Assembly (NCBI GenBank): GCA_003864495.1
Contig: ML133401.1
Span: 3,029,189 to 3,093,188 of the forward strand
Direction: 5' to 3'
DNA length: 64,000 bases
From: Nemopilema nomurai
Lineage: Eukaryota > Cnidaria > Scyphozoa > Rhizostomeae > Rhizostomatidae
Part shown: in pieces, positions 21,599 to 33,382 of the stretch
Position numbering within the stretch: the stretch's first letter is position 1
How the letters are laid out: the number at the start of each line of letters is the position of its first letter
Program-made: the position numbers and the translations under genes
The notes under the pieces: model-generated
The model's input: only the letters and a program-made list of their open reading frames with translations
Told to the model about the DNA's origin: nothing
Databases searched by the model: none

Positions 21599-24526
21599 AT
21601 GCCGTTCATGATAGCGAAAAATATCACAAGCTTCGCGAGGTATCGAGTCCAGCATCTGCCTGCAATACCTGGTTGGGGAAGAAATCGTTTGCTGGGAAAG
21701 AACACATTATGTCGTGCCGGCTGTTTGGCGAGGCAAATCACCATCCGTGCAACTACCGATCTCTTGAATGTGACGTGGGATGATGGTGATCAAAGTTCGT
21801 ATCCCTTCATATACCTACGCGACAATTGCCAGTGCCAGGATTGCTTCCACCCCACGGCCCTGCAACGGACATGCCACATTCTGGATAATTATTCTGTTCA
21901 CATAAGGCCGGTGTCCACGCAATCGGACGAAAACGCGGTAACTATGGAATGGGAGGACGGGCATCGCAGCCTTTTCCCCTTCAAATGGTTGAGGGAAAGA
22001 AGATTCCCAAAGACGGAGAAGGAAATACGATCGAGGAGTGACTGTGGCCTCAAGTCTGTCACCTGGGGAAGCGAGTTGGCTGGAAGAATCCCCAAGTACC
22101 ATTTCGACGATGTATTGCAAGACGACGCGTCGTGCCTATCTTGGCTCGAAACCCTTGCAACGAAAGGGTTGACATTGTTGAAGAAAGCACCAAAAACAGT
22201 AGACACATTGTCACAAATCGCCAACCGCCTGCAATGCAGCTTTTTTCCGACCCACTATGGGTGAGTGCACATTTTACTCTCTGTCTTACTCCGAATAGTG
22301 GGGCTATTTCTCATACTCCTTCAATGACATTGCTAAAATTAAAAAATTGTGGAAAGTATTACGGTAACTTGCGGCTAAAAGCCTACGGTAATTAGACAGA
22401 ACTTAACCCTGTCCACCAGAACTTAATCCTCTATTTTCACCTGCATAAACCGTTTCTACAAGTATATAATTAGGCCTCTGTGACGTTTTTGTTCATGTCA
22501 TGTATGGGAGGAAATTTAATTCGAATTTTTTTCAAGTTCTTTTTCTGAAGAAGATTATATACACATTTGATGAAAAAATAAAAGGTCTTATTAAATGTCA
22601 ATTTCTTCATCCTTTTTCACGATCTGAATCAGCCGTTGGAAATTCAGGGTAATTAAAAGTCTCTATTATTCTACATATAATGAGTCTGGTACCCAGGGTC
22701 ATTTCTCTCTCTCTCCACTCCAGCAAAGAACCCTGCAAGCTATACGTTTATGATCATCCTTTGTCTTTCAGTGAAGTTTATACTATCCAAAACAAGGCTG
22801 GTGCTAATAACGTTGCATATACATCAAAAGCCCTTTCACTCCATACTGATCTCACATATTATCAGCAAAGACCAGGGGTATGTACAACAATGGTTACCCA
22901 TTCTTAAAAATTCAACATTGTGTATGTCACTTCTAGCTTTATTGGACAACTGTGCAGAAAATCTTTCGGATGGAAGAAAAGGAAATCTTGTGTATTTGAA
23001 AATATTTCTGGCATTTCGCGCAATCGCTTTAACTGTAGCTTTCAGCTGGAGGTTGTGTCTGCTTGACCTAGAAGTACGTCACTGGAGTTCAAATGTGTCG
23101 CAAGTCTATATGCGTTACAGTTCTTTATTACAATATGTTCCTGTGTCAACTTTTACCTTTGCAGCACGCCAGCCCCCCTCCCCACCTATCTGCATCGAAT
23201 AAATTTGATTCCTACCTTGGAAAAGATCCCTGTTATACACCAAAAAACATCGTAATTGAGTCTTGAAAGCCGCAAATACCCTCTAGTTACTTTCCTAACC
23301 TCCATACAAGAACAGGTAGCAATTCTAGAAAAGAATATGCGATAACACAGTCCAAAGTAGAACACACTTTTGTAACATTTTGGAATCGAGGACGAGCAGA
23401 TAAATGGACAATAGCGTCGAAAATTAGTTAATCGAAAGTAAATCCCCAGAAATCTTAGTGGATTCATTCAAATTACGACTCGTGTTCTCCAAAACTGCCC
23501 TTCACTTGCTTTTCCATATTTCAAGTTCATCTTTTTTAAAGTTCATCTTATTGTTTCTAACACTGTCAAATACTGCTTCGAATTCATTATATTTAGTTTG
23601 TTTACTAGATACAACTTTTACATTGTATCGAGCAGTGCAACGGTAAAGGAGGTGAAAACTATTTGGTAGACGGCTTCAAAGTTGCCGAAGACTTTCGAAT
23701 TGGTAATCCTAACGCTTTCGATTTACTCTCCACTATAAAGATCACCTTTGGTGACATTGGAGCAGATGAACTGGGACAATTTTTCAAGATTACAGAGCAA
23801 ACAATAATAAGGTAGGCCTGTGCAAACCCAATCAATTCTGTTTCAACTTGTCTGTCCTTGACTTACTTCTGCTGCCTACGAATGGCCGAAACTTTTAGAG
23901 ATTTTGAATGATTGTTGACAGTAATCTTCGGAAGCCTGACACAAGACACAACTTGCAACCAGCCCCGTTTTCTTGGCAGAGTGACCCTTTCTCTAAAAAG
24001 ATGCACCTGTTTTCCAAAATATTCAAAAATCTTCCTAAGGAAGTTTTATTCATTTTAATTGAATAAAGACAATTATCTACAAGTTTTGAACACTTTTCCA
24101 GCCTAATGCAAAGATAAACTATACTTTCTGGCATTGCCATTGGAGCTGCTTCTAAGACTCACGATTCGACAATTCATTCTTTCCATTTATAACCGTAGCT
24201 TGAACAGCTTCGGAGAAGTAGATGGCATTTTCGAGAATGGGCACACGAGAGGGTCGGTCATCAATGCCCCTGCGGAGCGAGTGAAAGACTTCTACGAAGC
24301 CTACACTAATCTAATCAAGACGTTTAACCATGCAGAAAATCTTGTCATCTATAAGATGGAAGAGGGTGACACACTCGTCTTCAATAACAACAGAGTGTTA
24401 CATGGAAGATCTGGCTTTACTTCTACGTCACCACGGCATCTTCAAGGCTGTTATTTAACCTGGGACGAAGTCTATTCTGCCATCAGAGTATTGAGGCTTA
24501 ATCTAGGACATAAAGATTATTTTTAA
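21599..24526 (+). CDS. BBOX1: gamma-butyrobetaine dioxygenase-like protein, copy 1
   Basis: Four exons: 21599-22260, 22772-22877, 23609-23811, 24157-24526; 446 residues in one frame with consensus splice sites. BBOX1 is an Fe(II)/2-oxoglutarate oxygenase that makes L-carnitine from gamma-butyrobetaine. The N-terminal zinc-binding domain shows LRDNCQCQDC (C77, C79, C82) with a later DGH. The catalytic fold shows iron ligands H245-x-D247 and H406 in VLHGR, and the ANNVAYT and QLLHCIEQ blocks point to BBOX1 rather than TMLHE, although the two families are close. Residues 1-53 contain no Asp or Glu and many Arg/Lys, as in a mitochondrial presequence; human BBOX1 (387 aa) lacks this and is cytosolic. 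The ATG at 21599 is the first in frame. It has a paralog at 30,263. Confidence 0.88.
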
Positions 24527-26280
24527 AGCATAAATATGTGAAAGTTATTATTCATTTCACTGACTTTATTAAATTCACTGATTCTAAGGCTTTAAATTCA
24601 AAAGTCATGAGGTTGGATTTCGTAATGTAGTTGCCTATAAACAATGACTTCTTTCATTTAATGTCTAGCCACTCCCAAGGGCGAAAAGAAACAGTGTTAT
24701 TTTGACCTATTCTTAATTTTCCACCCCTAAATGATTATTTGAGGCCAACTTTCTGACACAGTTTGCCTGAAAATGTTTAGAAAATTTTAATCCACTATGT
24801 ACCCAATTTGAAGCTTTTCCCTATTTTTCTCGACTTGATCTTTTTCAATAATGTCCCAAACTCATGTAGAAGATTTTTTGGTTTAGTTTCACGTCTGTGA
24901 TCATGCCAAACAGTGATGCCCATTGTACTTCTTCTCATTCAGTATACCGTTACAAGGAAACATACTGCAGTTTTACAATTATTGTTGGCACAATCCCCAA
25001 CCCCCCCCCCCCCCCCTCCCCCCCTAGCCAACAACCCCCTCCCCGGCTCCGATGGGCCCGGCTTCGATGGGCCTGGCTTCGGGCTTTATTCATCGAACCT
25101 TTTGCTTCTGTGGGCATTTCCCACTATTAGTGGCTACTATTCTGTTCAACAAGCTCTGAAATACAATCGCAGTTGAGATCGTACTATCTGGCGATGAATT
25201 TTGGGGTTTCTCGTTTCTTTGAGACCACCCCTAAGAAAATAAGGCACAATATCCTCGGGAACACATCACGTCATTCTTAATTGGAAGAACGTTGAAACGA
25301 TCGTTGTCAACATATTATTTTGAAAAAAGAATAACTCGCCATCCTTCGCGTGCTCCAGTCGCAATCCCTTGCAATCGCTAGGACGGGATCCGCAAAAGAG
25401 GAAGGGAAGAGGCTTCCCCAAATAATATTCCGACATGCTTCAATATCAGTTCTAAAAACCCTTATAGTTACAAATATGACAATGACTTGAGAATTTGGAA
25501 TTCATAATAAGCATAGAGTATAGCTACACTTTTAGCAGGAAGCATGTTCCTTGCAAGCTTTTCTTCCTTGGTGCAAAGTAGTCCATGAGTTCCGCAATGC
25601 TCAAGTCACTGGGTTTAAACTACATCCGAAGTGTATCCTTCCATTTCAACCTGCATTCATCGTTTATGCATCTGATTGGTCTGATTTGGCCAAAAAGTAC
25701 TTGAATTCGTGCAGACGTAAGTACATAAAGGTGCGTTAAAGACTGTCGGCAAGCCGAGGAAGGTTTGAAGGTAAAGTAAATTCCACTGGGTGGTGGATAA
25801 TAAAAATGATTTTACCTACCGCAAGAACTGCAGGCAAACAACAGACTACGAACACCAGGAACTTAGACATTGTCTTCTTTCACACAACACTCTAGAGACA
25901 ACGAAGTTAACTCAACCAAAAGTCGGAACAAGTCCAGACTGGATATCAAAATTACTTCCGATTTATGGGCGACGTTATGTTGACTTCATGCAATTAAATA
26001 TTGGGAAAGGAAGCGTTCCTTGTCGCTGCAGTTTTAATCCTAAAGTGCTTTCATATGCATGCAGTCAAAAATTAGAGATTTGACAATAGTGCACTTTTGG
26101 AAAACCCGCAAACTCTCAGCCCAGGCAAGTAAATAACCCTTGTGCTGACAGCTTTCTCAGTTAATTGCTCAGTCGATTTTTGTCGCCAACTTGGCTGATT
26201 CTTTCGCTTTTCTTTCATAGTTTTGTATTTCGAAGTTTTGTCTCTAAAATCTTCAGGTTTGTTTTCCCCTTAAACTAAAT
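24527..26280. other. 3' flank of BBOX1-like copy 1 and intergenic DNA
   Basis: The first 950 bases belong to the segmental duplication. A C-run with a few T lies at 25,001-25,025. Frames at 25,551-25,739 and 25,790-26,083 have no recognisable domain and are poor candidates for genes. Confidence 0.4.
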
Positions 26281-26284
26281 AACT

Positions 26285-26643
26285 TGTTGAAACGAGTTGT
26301 GGTGGGTTTCTACCGACTGCGTTGCTCAACCTTTATGGACGATCCGAGCCAAAGTTGTCTTGTTTAACGTGCAGAGAACACGGAGCCAGGCCGAGAGAGA
26401 GAGAGACGACGCGTTGTCTGTTGTTTTCTGTAGCTCTGTTTCAGACTGACTCTGACTGATTTAACTCAACTATACAATCATAATTTATACCGATGCTCTA
26501 AGAATAAATTTGCTGACGAGGGATGAGAGAGGATGATGAAATGATGATGTAATGAGGATGGAAAAGTCTAGGCTGAGGAGCGAGAAAAGATGTGTCAGCA
26601 TGACATGGTGTGACAATGGAAAGTAGACAAAGGTGTCACTACA
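26285..26643 (-). mobile_element. solo LTR, 4-bp target duplication AACT
   Basis: The sequence from tgttgaaacg to gtcactaca matches the LTRs at 41,755 and 42,593 throughout, with differences, and includes the short GA run and 'gcgttgtctgttgttttctg'. Read on the minus strand it starts TGTAGTG and ends CAACA, the usual TG...CA ends. AACT flanks both sides (26,281-26,284 and 26,644-26,647), so it is a solo LTR left by recombination. Confidence 0.8.
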
Positions 26644-26647
26644 AACT

Positions 26648-27625
26648 GTTCTTCTTATCAGCAAAAATCTAAACTCGCTTTTGAGATAACTGTTCTGTTC
26701 AACATTTTGTAATCTGGCATGAGTAGGATGCCTTTAGACAAACCAACTTCGATGATCCTTCATTAAAAAAACCTAAGCATAAACAAGTGAATAATTTTAA
26801 AAACACATAAATAAAACTTCATCTAGACTCCTAGAAAAATGCTTTCTTTGAATTACCATCAAGCTTGCTAAAGAATAGAACTACAAATCTAAAATATCTT
26901 AGGTGTGATCAAATTTTTGGATAAAAGATGATGATGCTGTATTTCTTAGTGTGTCTTTTTACTTTGTTGGTCAAACTCAGCACCACAAACTCCACACTGA
27001 ATTTTTGATTTCTTCTTTGGTGCCATAATAGCGAATAGACAATTTATTGTTCTTGGGTGCAAAAAAGTGAAGGCTCAATAAAATAATTTAAATCAACTAA
27101 AACCCTCGTCGACAAGAAACAACAATTCTATCAAAAAGCGACGAGAACATCAAAGGACAGTAGGTTTAACGAGGTACTTCTGCAACTTGAGATTCAGGGG
27201 AGCCCACGTTTCACAATAGAAAACGATTAATTGATTAGTTCGCTCCTGTTTCTATAATTTTACTTCAGGTTTAAGACTTTTACATCTAGAATCCCAAAAA
27301 TTTACTAAAATGTACTCATTTTTTATCAGAAACCTAACTTTGGTTCTTGTACTAAATGTTTCTTAGTTTTTTACTAAAATTTAGTACAAAAAGTTTCTTA
27401 AAAGTTTTCATTTTTAGATTAGCATCAACTTCAACTTTTGCGCCTTCTCTCGCATATTAAATGTATTAAAGTTTACAACAAAACAGTAACTTTTGATATC
27501 GTATCTCTTTTTCATTATTCTTATGGAAGAAGGAGTACTTTTTATCAAGACACCCGGTATAGTGTGCTTAAATTGTTGTGATACGGGAACAGCCTATTAA
27601 GTGATAATAATACGTTTACACGATA
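26648..27625. other. AT-rich intergenic stretch
   Basis: No supported exon, RNA gene or repeat family recognised before the satellite array. Confidence 0.35.
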
Positions 27626-27990
27626 CTGGATTCACTTCATACCGGATTCACTTCATACCGGATTCACTTCATACCGGATTCACTTCATACCGGATTCACT
27701 TCATACCGGATTCACTTCATACCGGATTCACTTCATACCGGATTCACTTCATACCGGATTCACTTCATACCGAATTCACTTCATATCGGATTCACTTCAT
27801 ACCGGATTCACTTCATACCGGATTCACTTCATACCGGATTCACTTCATACCGGATTCACTTCATACCGGATTCACTTCATATCGGATTCACTTCATACCG
27901 GATTCACTTCATACCGGATTCACTTCATACCTAATTCACTTCATATCGGATTCACTTCATACCGGATTCACTTCATACCGGATTCACTTC
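27626..27990. repeat. 16-bp satellite, main array
   Basis: About 23 units of 'ttcacttcataccgga' with scattered variants (atatcgg, cgaattc, ctaattc). Three units make 48 bases, so a plus frame remains open across the array; the repeated protein is an artefact of unit length. Confidence 0.93.
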
Positions 27991-28496
27991 ACCGTATCGG
28001 ATTGGTTTCATACCAGACAGGACTCCTGTTTACGCTACAGTAGTTACTTTGCCCTGCGGGGCTCAGTCTCTTGTTTCGGAGCCTCTGCGTTGGTACTTGA
28101 GTCGCGCCCATGTGAGCAATGTTCTTTCAGGTTTCACCCAATCTCTTAATGTTGTTATCTAATTAAATCCTTTCCTTCTTAGTTTTATGTTCGTCGTTGA
28201 CAACGGAAGCATTCTTTCCATCTTTCATCTTCTTAGAGATGAATAATATCTTGAAAAAAGTTATATGAAGTGGTTACTGGTCTGCAAACTGTATGCAAAA
28301 CCAATCACCGCAGTAAAAAAACTTTCACTGTATCAGCATCCATCTGGTCTTCTTCCAATACTCAAACCGTTATTTGTTGAAAAATGCTCCAAAGACTTTA
28401 TGACACTGCCCCCAATGCCCCCCTATTATTTACGTGCCTGATGACGCTTCAAGCCTGGGATTGAGGCCACAAGAATTGTAACTGAGGTTACGGAGC

Positions 28497-28637
28497 AACT
28501 TCATATCGGATTCACTTCATACCGGATTCACTTCATACCGGATTCACTTCATACCGGATTCACTTCATACCGGATTCACTTCATACCGGATTCACTTCAT
28601 ACCGGATTCACTTCATACCGGATTCACTTCATACTGG
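28497..28637. repeat. 16-bp satellite, second block in copy 2
   Basis: About nine further units of the same 16-base sequence, followed by 'cgagcgtttacacgagcac'. In copy 1 the corresponding place (about 21,480-21,520) has only 'cgtttacacgagcac' without an array, so the block expanded or was lost after duplication. Confidence 0.9.
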
Positions 28638-28762
28638 ATTCGAGCGTTTACACGAGCACTTTGCCAAATCCAATAGGTATCGGGTTGGTATCATACCACT
28701 TTCGTAGCGGAGTGACTTAAAAGCATGTAAAATGAGTCGCAAGTTGGGTTTCAAAGTAAACG

Positions 28763-28895
28763 ATGGCGGACATGCGCAATCCAGAGAGGTACCATGTTTT
28801 GCTAGATGTTATATATTTAGTAGAGCGTTTCCTGACCCTAAGCGACCTGTGATTCGTTGATGCAGTCAAGAAAATCCTCGACGTGTATGACACGA
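28763..28895 (+). repeat. dispersed repeat with partner at 38.8 kb in opposite orientation
   Basis: About 120 bases including 'gagaggtaccatgttttgct' and 'gattcgttgatgcagtcaa' recur, inverted and roughly 90% alike by eye, at 38,765-38,890. A frame with ERYHVLLDVIY and FVDAVKKILDVYD is kept in both, interrupted by the same TGA. Family unknown. Confidence 0.6.
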
Positions 28896-29267
28896 GTTTA
28901 ATCGGATTATCCGAACCGGATTCTTCACCTTCGCTGTAATAACTAGCCGCTTATGTTTTCCAACTGTAATCAAACTTTCCAGACTTCATGACACCTCCTA
29001 CGCCCCCAATGCCCCCTATTATATATATATATCTATTTTATTATATATTGCATCATTAACAGTGTGGAAACTATTAGGGAAATCGTGTTGACTGGAAATT
29101 TGTGATTCTACGCACGGGGAAAAGCTTCTAGAAACGTTAACTAGAACAGCTTCTACTGATAATGCGTATGCCTAGAATAGCATTTGGAGCGCCCTGTGTT
29201 CAATGGGCGTAGCGCATGCTATGAAACTGCCGATAAAGCATCAACAGAGTAAAGGCTGATCATGAGG

Positions 29268-29955
29268 CGAATCTCGCAGCGAATTCGCGGCGAATTTCAC
29301 CACGAAATTCGAATTTTATTACCACGTAGTAGCGAATTCGCGGCGAATTCTAAATTTCTATCTATTGGCGCCCATTTTCAAAACTTCAAGAATGGTGAAT
29401 GTGAATAGAGTTTTACTGATAAAAAAGAAATTAACAATTTTGAAGAAAAGGAAAAGGAAACGATTTGGGTTAGAAAAGTATACGAAGAACGCTTAGAGAA
29501 GGAGAACTTCATCTGTTGGTAAGGGACTTGAGGCTACATGATCACCAGTACTTTTTTCAATGTTTTCGGATGTCACCATCAACGTTAGAAGAGTTGTTAT
29601 CCTTCGTTGGTCCAAAAACCTCGAAGCAAAATACCGTTATGCGTGGTCCGGTTGGCCAGAGCGAGAGATTGGCAGTAACGCTGAGATATCTGATAACAGG
29701 AGATGCCCAGTGCACGATTGCTGCTAGATATAGGATGAGTCCCACGACCGTAGGCAGAATCATCGCAGAGATGTGTAGTGCCTTGTGGGCTCGCGCTCTG
29801 ATTGGCCATCGCTACTTGAGAAATTATTTCGCAGCAAAAAGGTAGAAGAACTCTTTTCTACTTTCCTGCGAATTCGCTGCAAAATCAATATCCAGGACTG
29901 CGTATGCCCAGATCAGCTTGCCAGTGATTTCGCCGCGAATTCGCTGCGAAATTCG
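29268..29955 (+). mobile_element. Harbinger/PIF-type element remnant with terminal inverted repeats
   Basis: The left end (cgaatctcgcagcgaattcg, then cggcgaa) is repeated inverted at the right end near 29,930-29,955 over about 30 bases. Inner copies of gcgaattcgc-type palindromes lie at about 29,332 and 29,870. Between them is an N-terminal transposase fragment. A TSD was not identified with confidence. It lies only in copy 2 of the segmental duplication, so it inserted after duplication or was lost from copy 1. Confidence 0.65.
29487..29845 (+). pseudogene. Harbinger transposase N-terminal fragment
   Basis: The frame encodes FFQCFRMSPSTLEELLSFVGP, then a QSERLAVTLRYLITGD block, then MSPTTVGRII, in the order seen in HARBI1-like transposases (helix-turn-helix region before the DDE core). 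It stops at 29,845 within the element, so the whole catalytic domain is deleted. Upstream a basic stretch (29,395-29,480) is out of frame. It cannot code an active transposase. Confidence 0.7.
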
Positions 29956-30262
29956 TACCTATGTTTTCTCTTTTGGAGTTCTTGGAATCCGCTTGGCTTC
30001 CATCCACGTTCAAGCGCATTTTTACCAATTTGTCTGTTCTGGCAACCATCAGCAATGGACGACATAACCACTTCAAATCAACTTCGAAATGAACTCTTAA
30101 GTTTTATTTTTGCCTTGCCACATGAAACTTTACGGAACTGTCTAGCCTACTCAATCATATGATAGTGTGTAGACAATTGCGGTTGAGGGGAATTGCCATT
30201 TCCGTCGACTAATTGAACTTCCAAATAAGATACAGAGTGTTAGACCGCGTATGGAAATTATC

Positions 30263-33200
30263 ATGTCGTTCATGATAGCGAAAAATATCACAAGCTTCGC
30301 GACGTATCGAGTCCAGCATCTGCCTGCAATACCTGGTTGCGGAAGAAATCGTTTGCTGGGAAAGAACACATTATGTCGTGCCGGCTGTTTGGCGAGGCAA
30401 ATCACCATCCGTGCAACTACCGATCTCTTGAATGTGACGTGGGATGATGGTGATCAAAGTTCGTATCCCTTCATATACCTACGCGACAATTGCCAGTGCC
30501 AGGATTGCTTCCACCCCACGGCCCTGCAACGGACATGCCACATTCTGGGTAATTATTCTGTTCACATAAGGCCGGTGTCCACGCAATCGGACGAAAACGC
30601 GGTAACAATGGAATGGGAGGACGGGCATCGCAGCCTTTTTCCCTTCAAATGGTTGAGGGAAAGGAGATTCCCAAAGACGGAGAAGGAAATACGATCGAGG
30701 AGTGACTGTGGCCTCAAGTCTGTCACCTGGGGAAGCGAGTTGGCTGGAAGAATCCCCAAGTACAATTTTGACAATGTATTGCAAGACGACGCGTCGTGCC
30801 TATCTTGGCTCGAAACCCTTGCAACGAAAGGGTTGACATTGTTGAAGGAAGCACCAAAAACAGTAGACACATTGTCACAAATCACCAACCGCCTGCTATG
30901 CAGCTTTTTTCCGACCCACTATGGGTGAGTGCACATTTTACTCCCTGTCTTACTCCGAATAGTTGGGCTATTTCTCATACTCCTTCAATGACATTGCTAA
31001 AATTAAAAAATTGTGGAAAGTATTACGGGATCTTGCGGCTAAAAGCATACGGCAATTAGACAGAATTTACTAGGCATCTGTGACGTTTTTGTTTATGTCA
31101 TGTATGAGAGAAAATTTCATTCGAATTATAGCGAGTTTTTTTTCTGAAGAAGATTATACCAAACATAAAACACATTTGATGAAAAATCAAGGGTCTTATG
31201 GAATGTCAATTTCTTCATCCTATTCACGATCTGAATGAACCGTCGGCAATACAGGCCTACCCTGGGTACCAGGCTCACTTTGTATAAAAAAGAAGTCTGG
31301 TACCCAGGGAAAAATAAAAGTCTCTATTATTCTACATAAAACGAGTCTGGTACATCGGGTATTCCTCTCTCTCCACTCCAGCAAAGAACCCTGCAAGCTA
31401 TACATTCATGATCGTCCTTTGTCTTTCAGTGAAGTTCATGCCGTCCAAAATAAGGCTGGTGCTAGTAACCTTGCATATACGTCTAAAGACCTTCCACTCC
31501 ATACTGACCTTCCATATTATCAGCAAAGGCCAGGGGTATGTACAACTATGGTCAGCTATTTTGAAAAATGGACGATAGCGTCTAAAATTAGTTAATCAAA
31601 AGTAAATCTAAGTGGATTCATTCAGATGACGACTCGTGTTTTCTAGAACTGCCCATCACTTGCTTTCACATTTTTCAAGTGCATCTCTTTCAAAGGTCAA
31701 GTCTTTCCAACACTGTCAAATACTACTTCGAATTAATTCTACTTAATTTTTTTACTATCTTTCTTTGTTTACTAGGTACAACTTTTACATTGTATCGAGC
31801 AATGCAACGGCGAAGGAGGTGAAAGCTATTTGGTGGACGGTTTCAAAGTTGCCGAAGACCTTCGAAATAGTAATCCCAAAGCTTTCGATTTACTCTCCAC
31901 TATAAAGATCACCTTTGGTGACATTGGAGCAGATGAACTGGGACAATTTTTCAAGATTTCAGAGCAAACAATAATAAGGTAGGCCTGTGCAAACCCATTT
32001 AATTCTGTTTTAACTTGTCTGTCCTTAATGAGTAATGCTATTTTGCATTGGAGTATTGAGGTATTACAAGGCTAACTTCTACTGCCTATGAATGGCCGAA
32101 ATTTGTAGAGATTTTGAATGATTGTTGACAGTAATCTTGGGAAGCCTGACACAAGACACAACTAGCAACCAGCCCCGTTTTCTTGGCAGCACCCTTTCTC
32201 TAAAAAATGCACCTGTTTCCCAAAATATTCAAAAAACTTTCTGAGGAAGTTTTATTCATTTTAATTGAATAAAGACAATTATGTGAACATGTGCTTTGTG
32301 GTACAAAGCTTCACAATTGCTAGAAAAAGCGGAACTAGTTTTCGCATACTTGAAAGTACTTTTTTCGTCCGACACTCCTCAGAGTATGTAAACGTTGGAA
32401 GATAACCAAAAACTGACCGAATAGATGGCCAGATGCGGATCGAAAACACTACAGGATGATAAGCAGAGTGCGTGATTGGTTATAATCGACCAATCTGCGT
32501 TACTTAACACCTAACTTTAGAAGAGCCCAAGGGGAAAGACGAACTCTTTCTTCTACAGAGAATGGGATTTTCCATTGAAATATAGACAGACTCCAAAACA
32601 CCTAGGTGAAAGGATGACCTAGGTTCCCCAACGTCCTTTCTTTCACCTAGGTGATTTGGAGTCCGTCTATATTTCGATGGAAAATCATATTCTTTGTAGA
32701 TGTCTTTTCCCTTGGGCTCTTCTAAAGTTAGGTGTTAAGTAACGCAGAATGGTCAATTATAACCAATCACGCGCTCTGCTTATCACCCTCTAGTGTTTTC
32801 GATCCGCATCTGGCTATTTATTCGGTCAGGTTGTGGTTATCTTCCGACGTTTACATACTCTGAGGAGTGTCGGACGAAAAAAGTACTTTTAAGTATGCAA
32901 AAACTAGTTCCGCTTTTTCTAGCAATTGTAAAGACAATTGTCCACAAATTTTTTCATCCTCATGCAAAGAAAAACTATACTTTCTGGCATTGCCATTGGA
33001 GCTGCTTCTAAGACTCACGATTCGACAATTCATTCTTCCCATTTATAACCGTAGCTTGAACAGCTTCGGAGAAGTAGATGGCATTTTCGAGAATGGGCAC
33101 ACGAGAGGGTCGATCATCAATGCCCCTGCGGAGCGAGTGAAAGACTTCTACGAAGCCTACACTAATCTAATCAAGACGTTTAACCATGCAGAAAATCTTG

Positions 33201-33382
33201 TCATCTACAAGATGGAAGAGGGTGACACACTCGTCTTCAATAACAACAGAGTGTTACATGGAAGATCTGGCTTTACTTCTACGTCACCACGGCATCTTCA
33301 AGGCTGTTATTTAACCTGGGACGAAGTCTATTCTGCCATCAGAGTATTGAGGCTTAATCTAGGATACAAAGATTATTTTTAA
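30263..33382 (+). CDS. BBOX1: gamma-butyrobetaine dioxygenase-like protein, copy 2
   Basis: Four exons: 30263-30924, 31430-31535, 31776-31978, 33013-33382, with exactly the exon lengths of copy 1 (662, 106, 203, 370) and an intact 446-residue frame. Zinc ligands, HTD and LHGR iron motifs are all kept. By my count it differs from copy 1 at 9 of about 220 residues in exon 1, 8 of 35 in exon 2, 8 of 67 in exon 3 and 3 of 123 in exon 4. In exon 2 the residue aligned with human Trp181 is Tyr in copy 1 (VYTIQ) but His here (VHAVQ). An upstream in-frame ATG at 30251 exists but is absent from copy 1, so 30263 is preferred. Intron 3 carries a foldback insertion. The acid-free, Arg-rich N terminus is again presequence-like. 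Confidence 0.87.
32281..32929. mobile_element. foldback element in intron 3 of BBOX1-like copy 2
   Basis: Two arms of about 300 bases (about 32,314-32,612 and 32,632-32,928) are near-perfect inverted copies: outer ends caattgctag/ctagcaattg, then tttcgtccgacactcctcag mirrored by ctgaggagtgtcggacgaaa, and inner ends around cacctaggtgaaa/tttcacctaggtg. AAAGACAATT occurs at 32,271-32,280 and again at 32,930-32,939 but once in copy 1, fitting a 10-base target duplication. The first 32 bases are not mirrored at the other end. No protein is encoded. Confidence 0.85.

Larger units (their letters stand above)
20936..25475 (+). repeat. segmental duplication, copy 1
   Basis: Begins with the 16-bp satellite, passes a shared stretch (cagtctcttgtttcggagcc, tgagcaatgttctttc) and the BBOX1-like gene, and ends in a shared 3' flank (cgcgtgctcc, atcccttgcaatcgctag). 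The same order recurs at 27,626-34,530. Copy 1 has about 500 extra bases in intron 2 (about 22,905-23,402) and a C-run near 25,001. Confidence 0.85.

Noticed and set aside
27601..28149. 182-codon plus frame through the 16-bp satellite
   Set aside because: The repeated peptide follows only from the absence of stops in the 16-base unit; the frame also crosses non-repeat sequence conserved as DNA, not protein, in copy 1.
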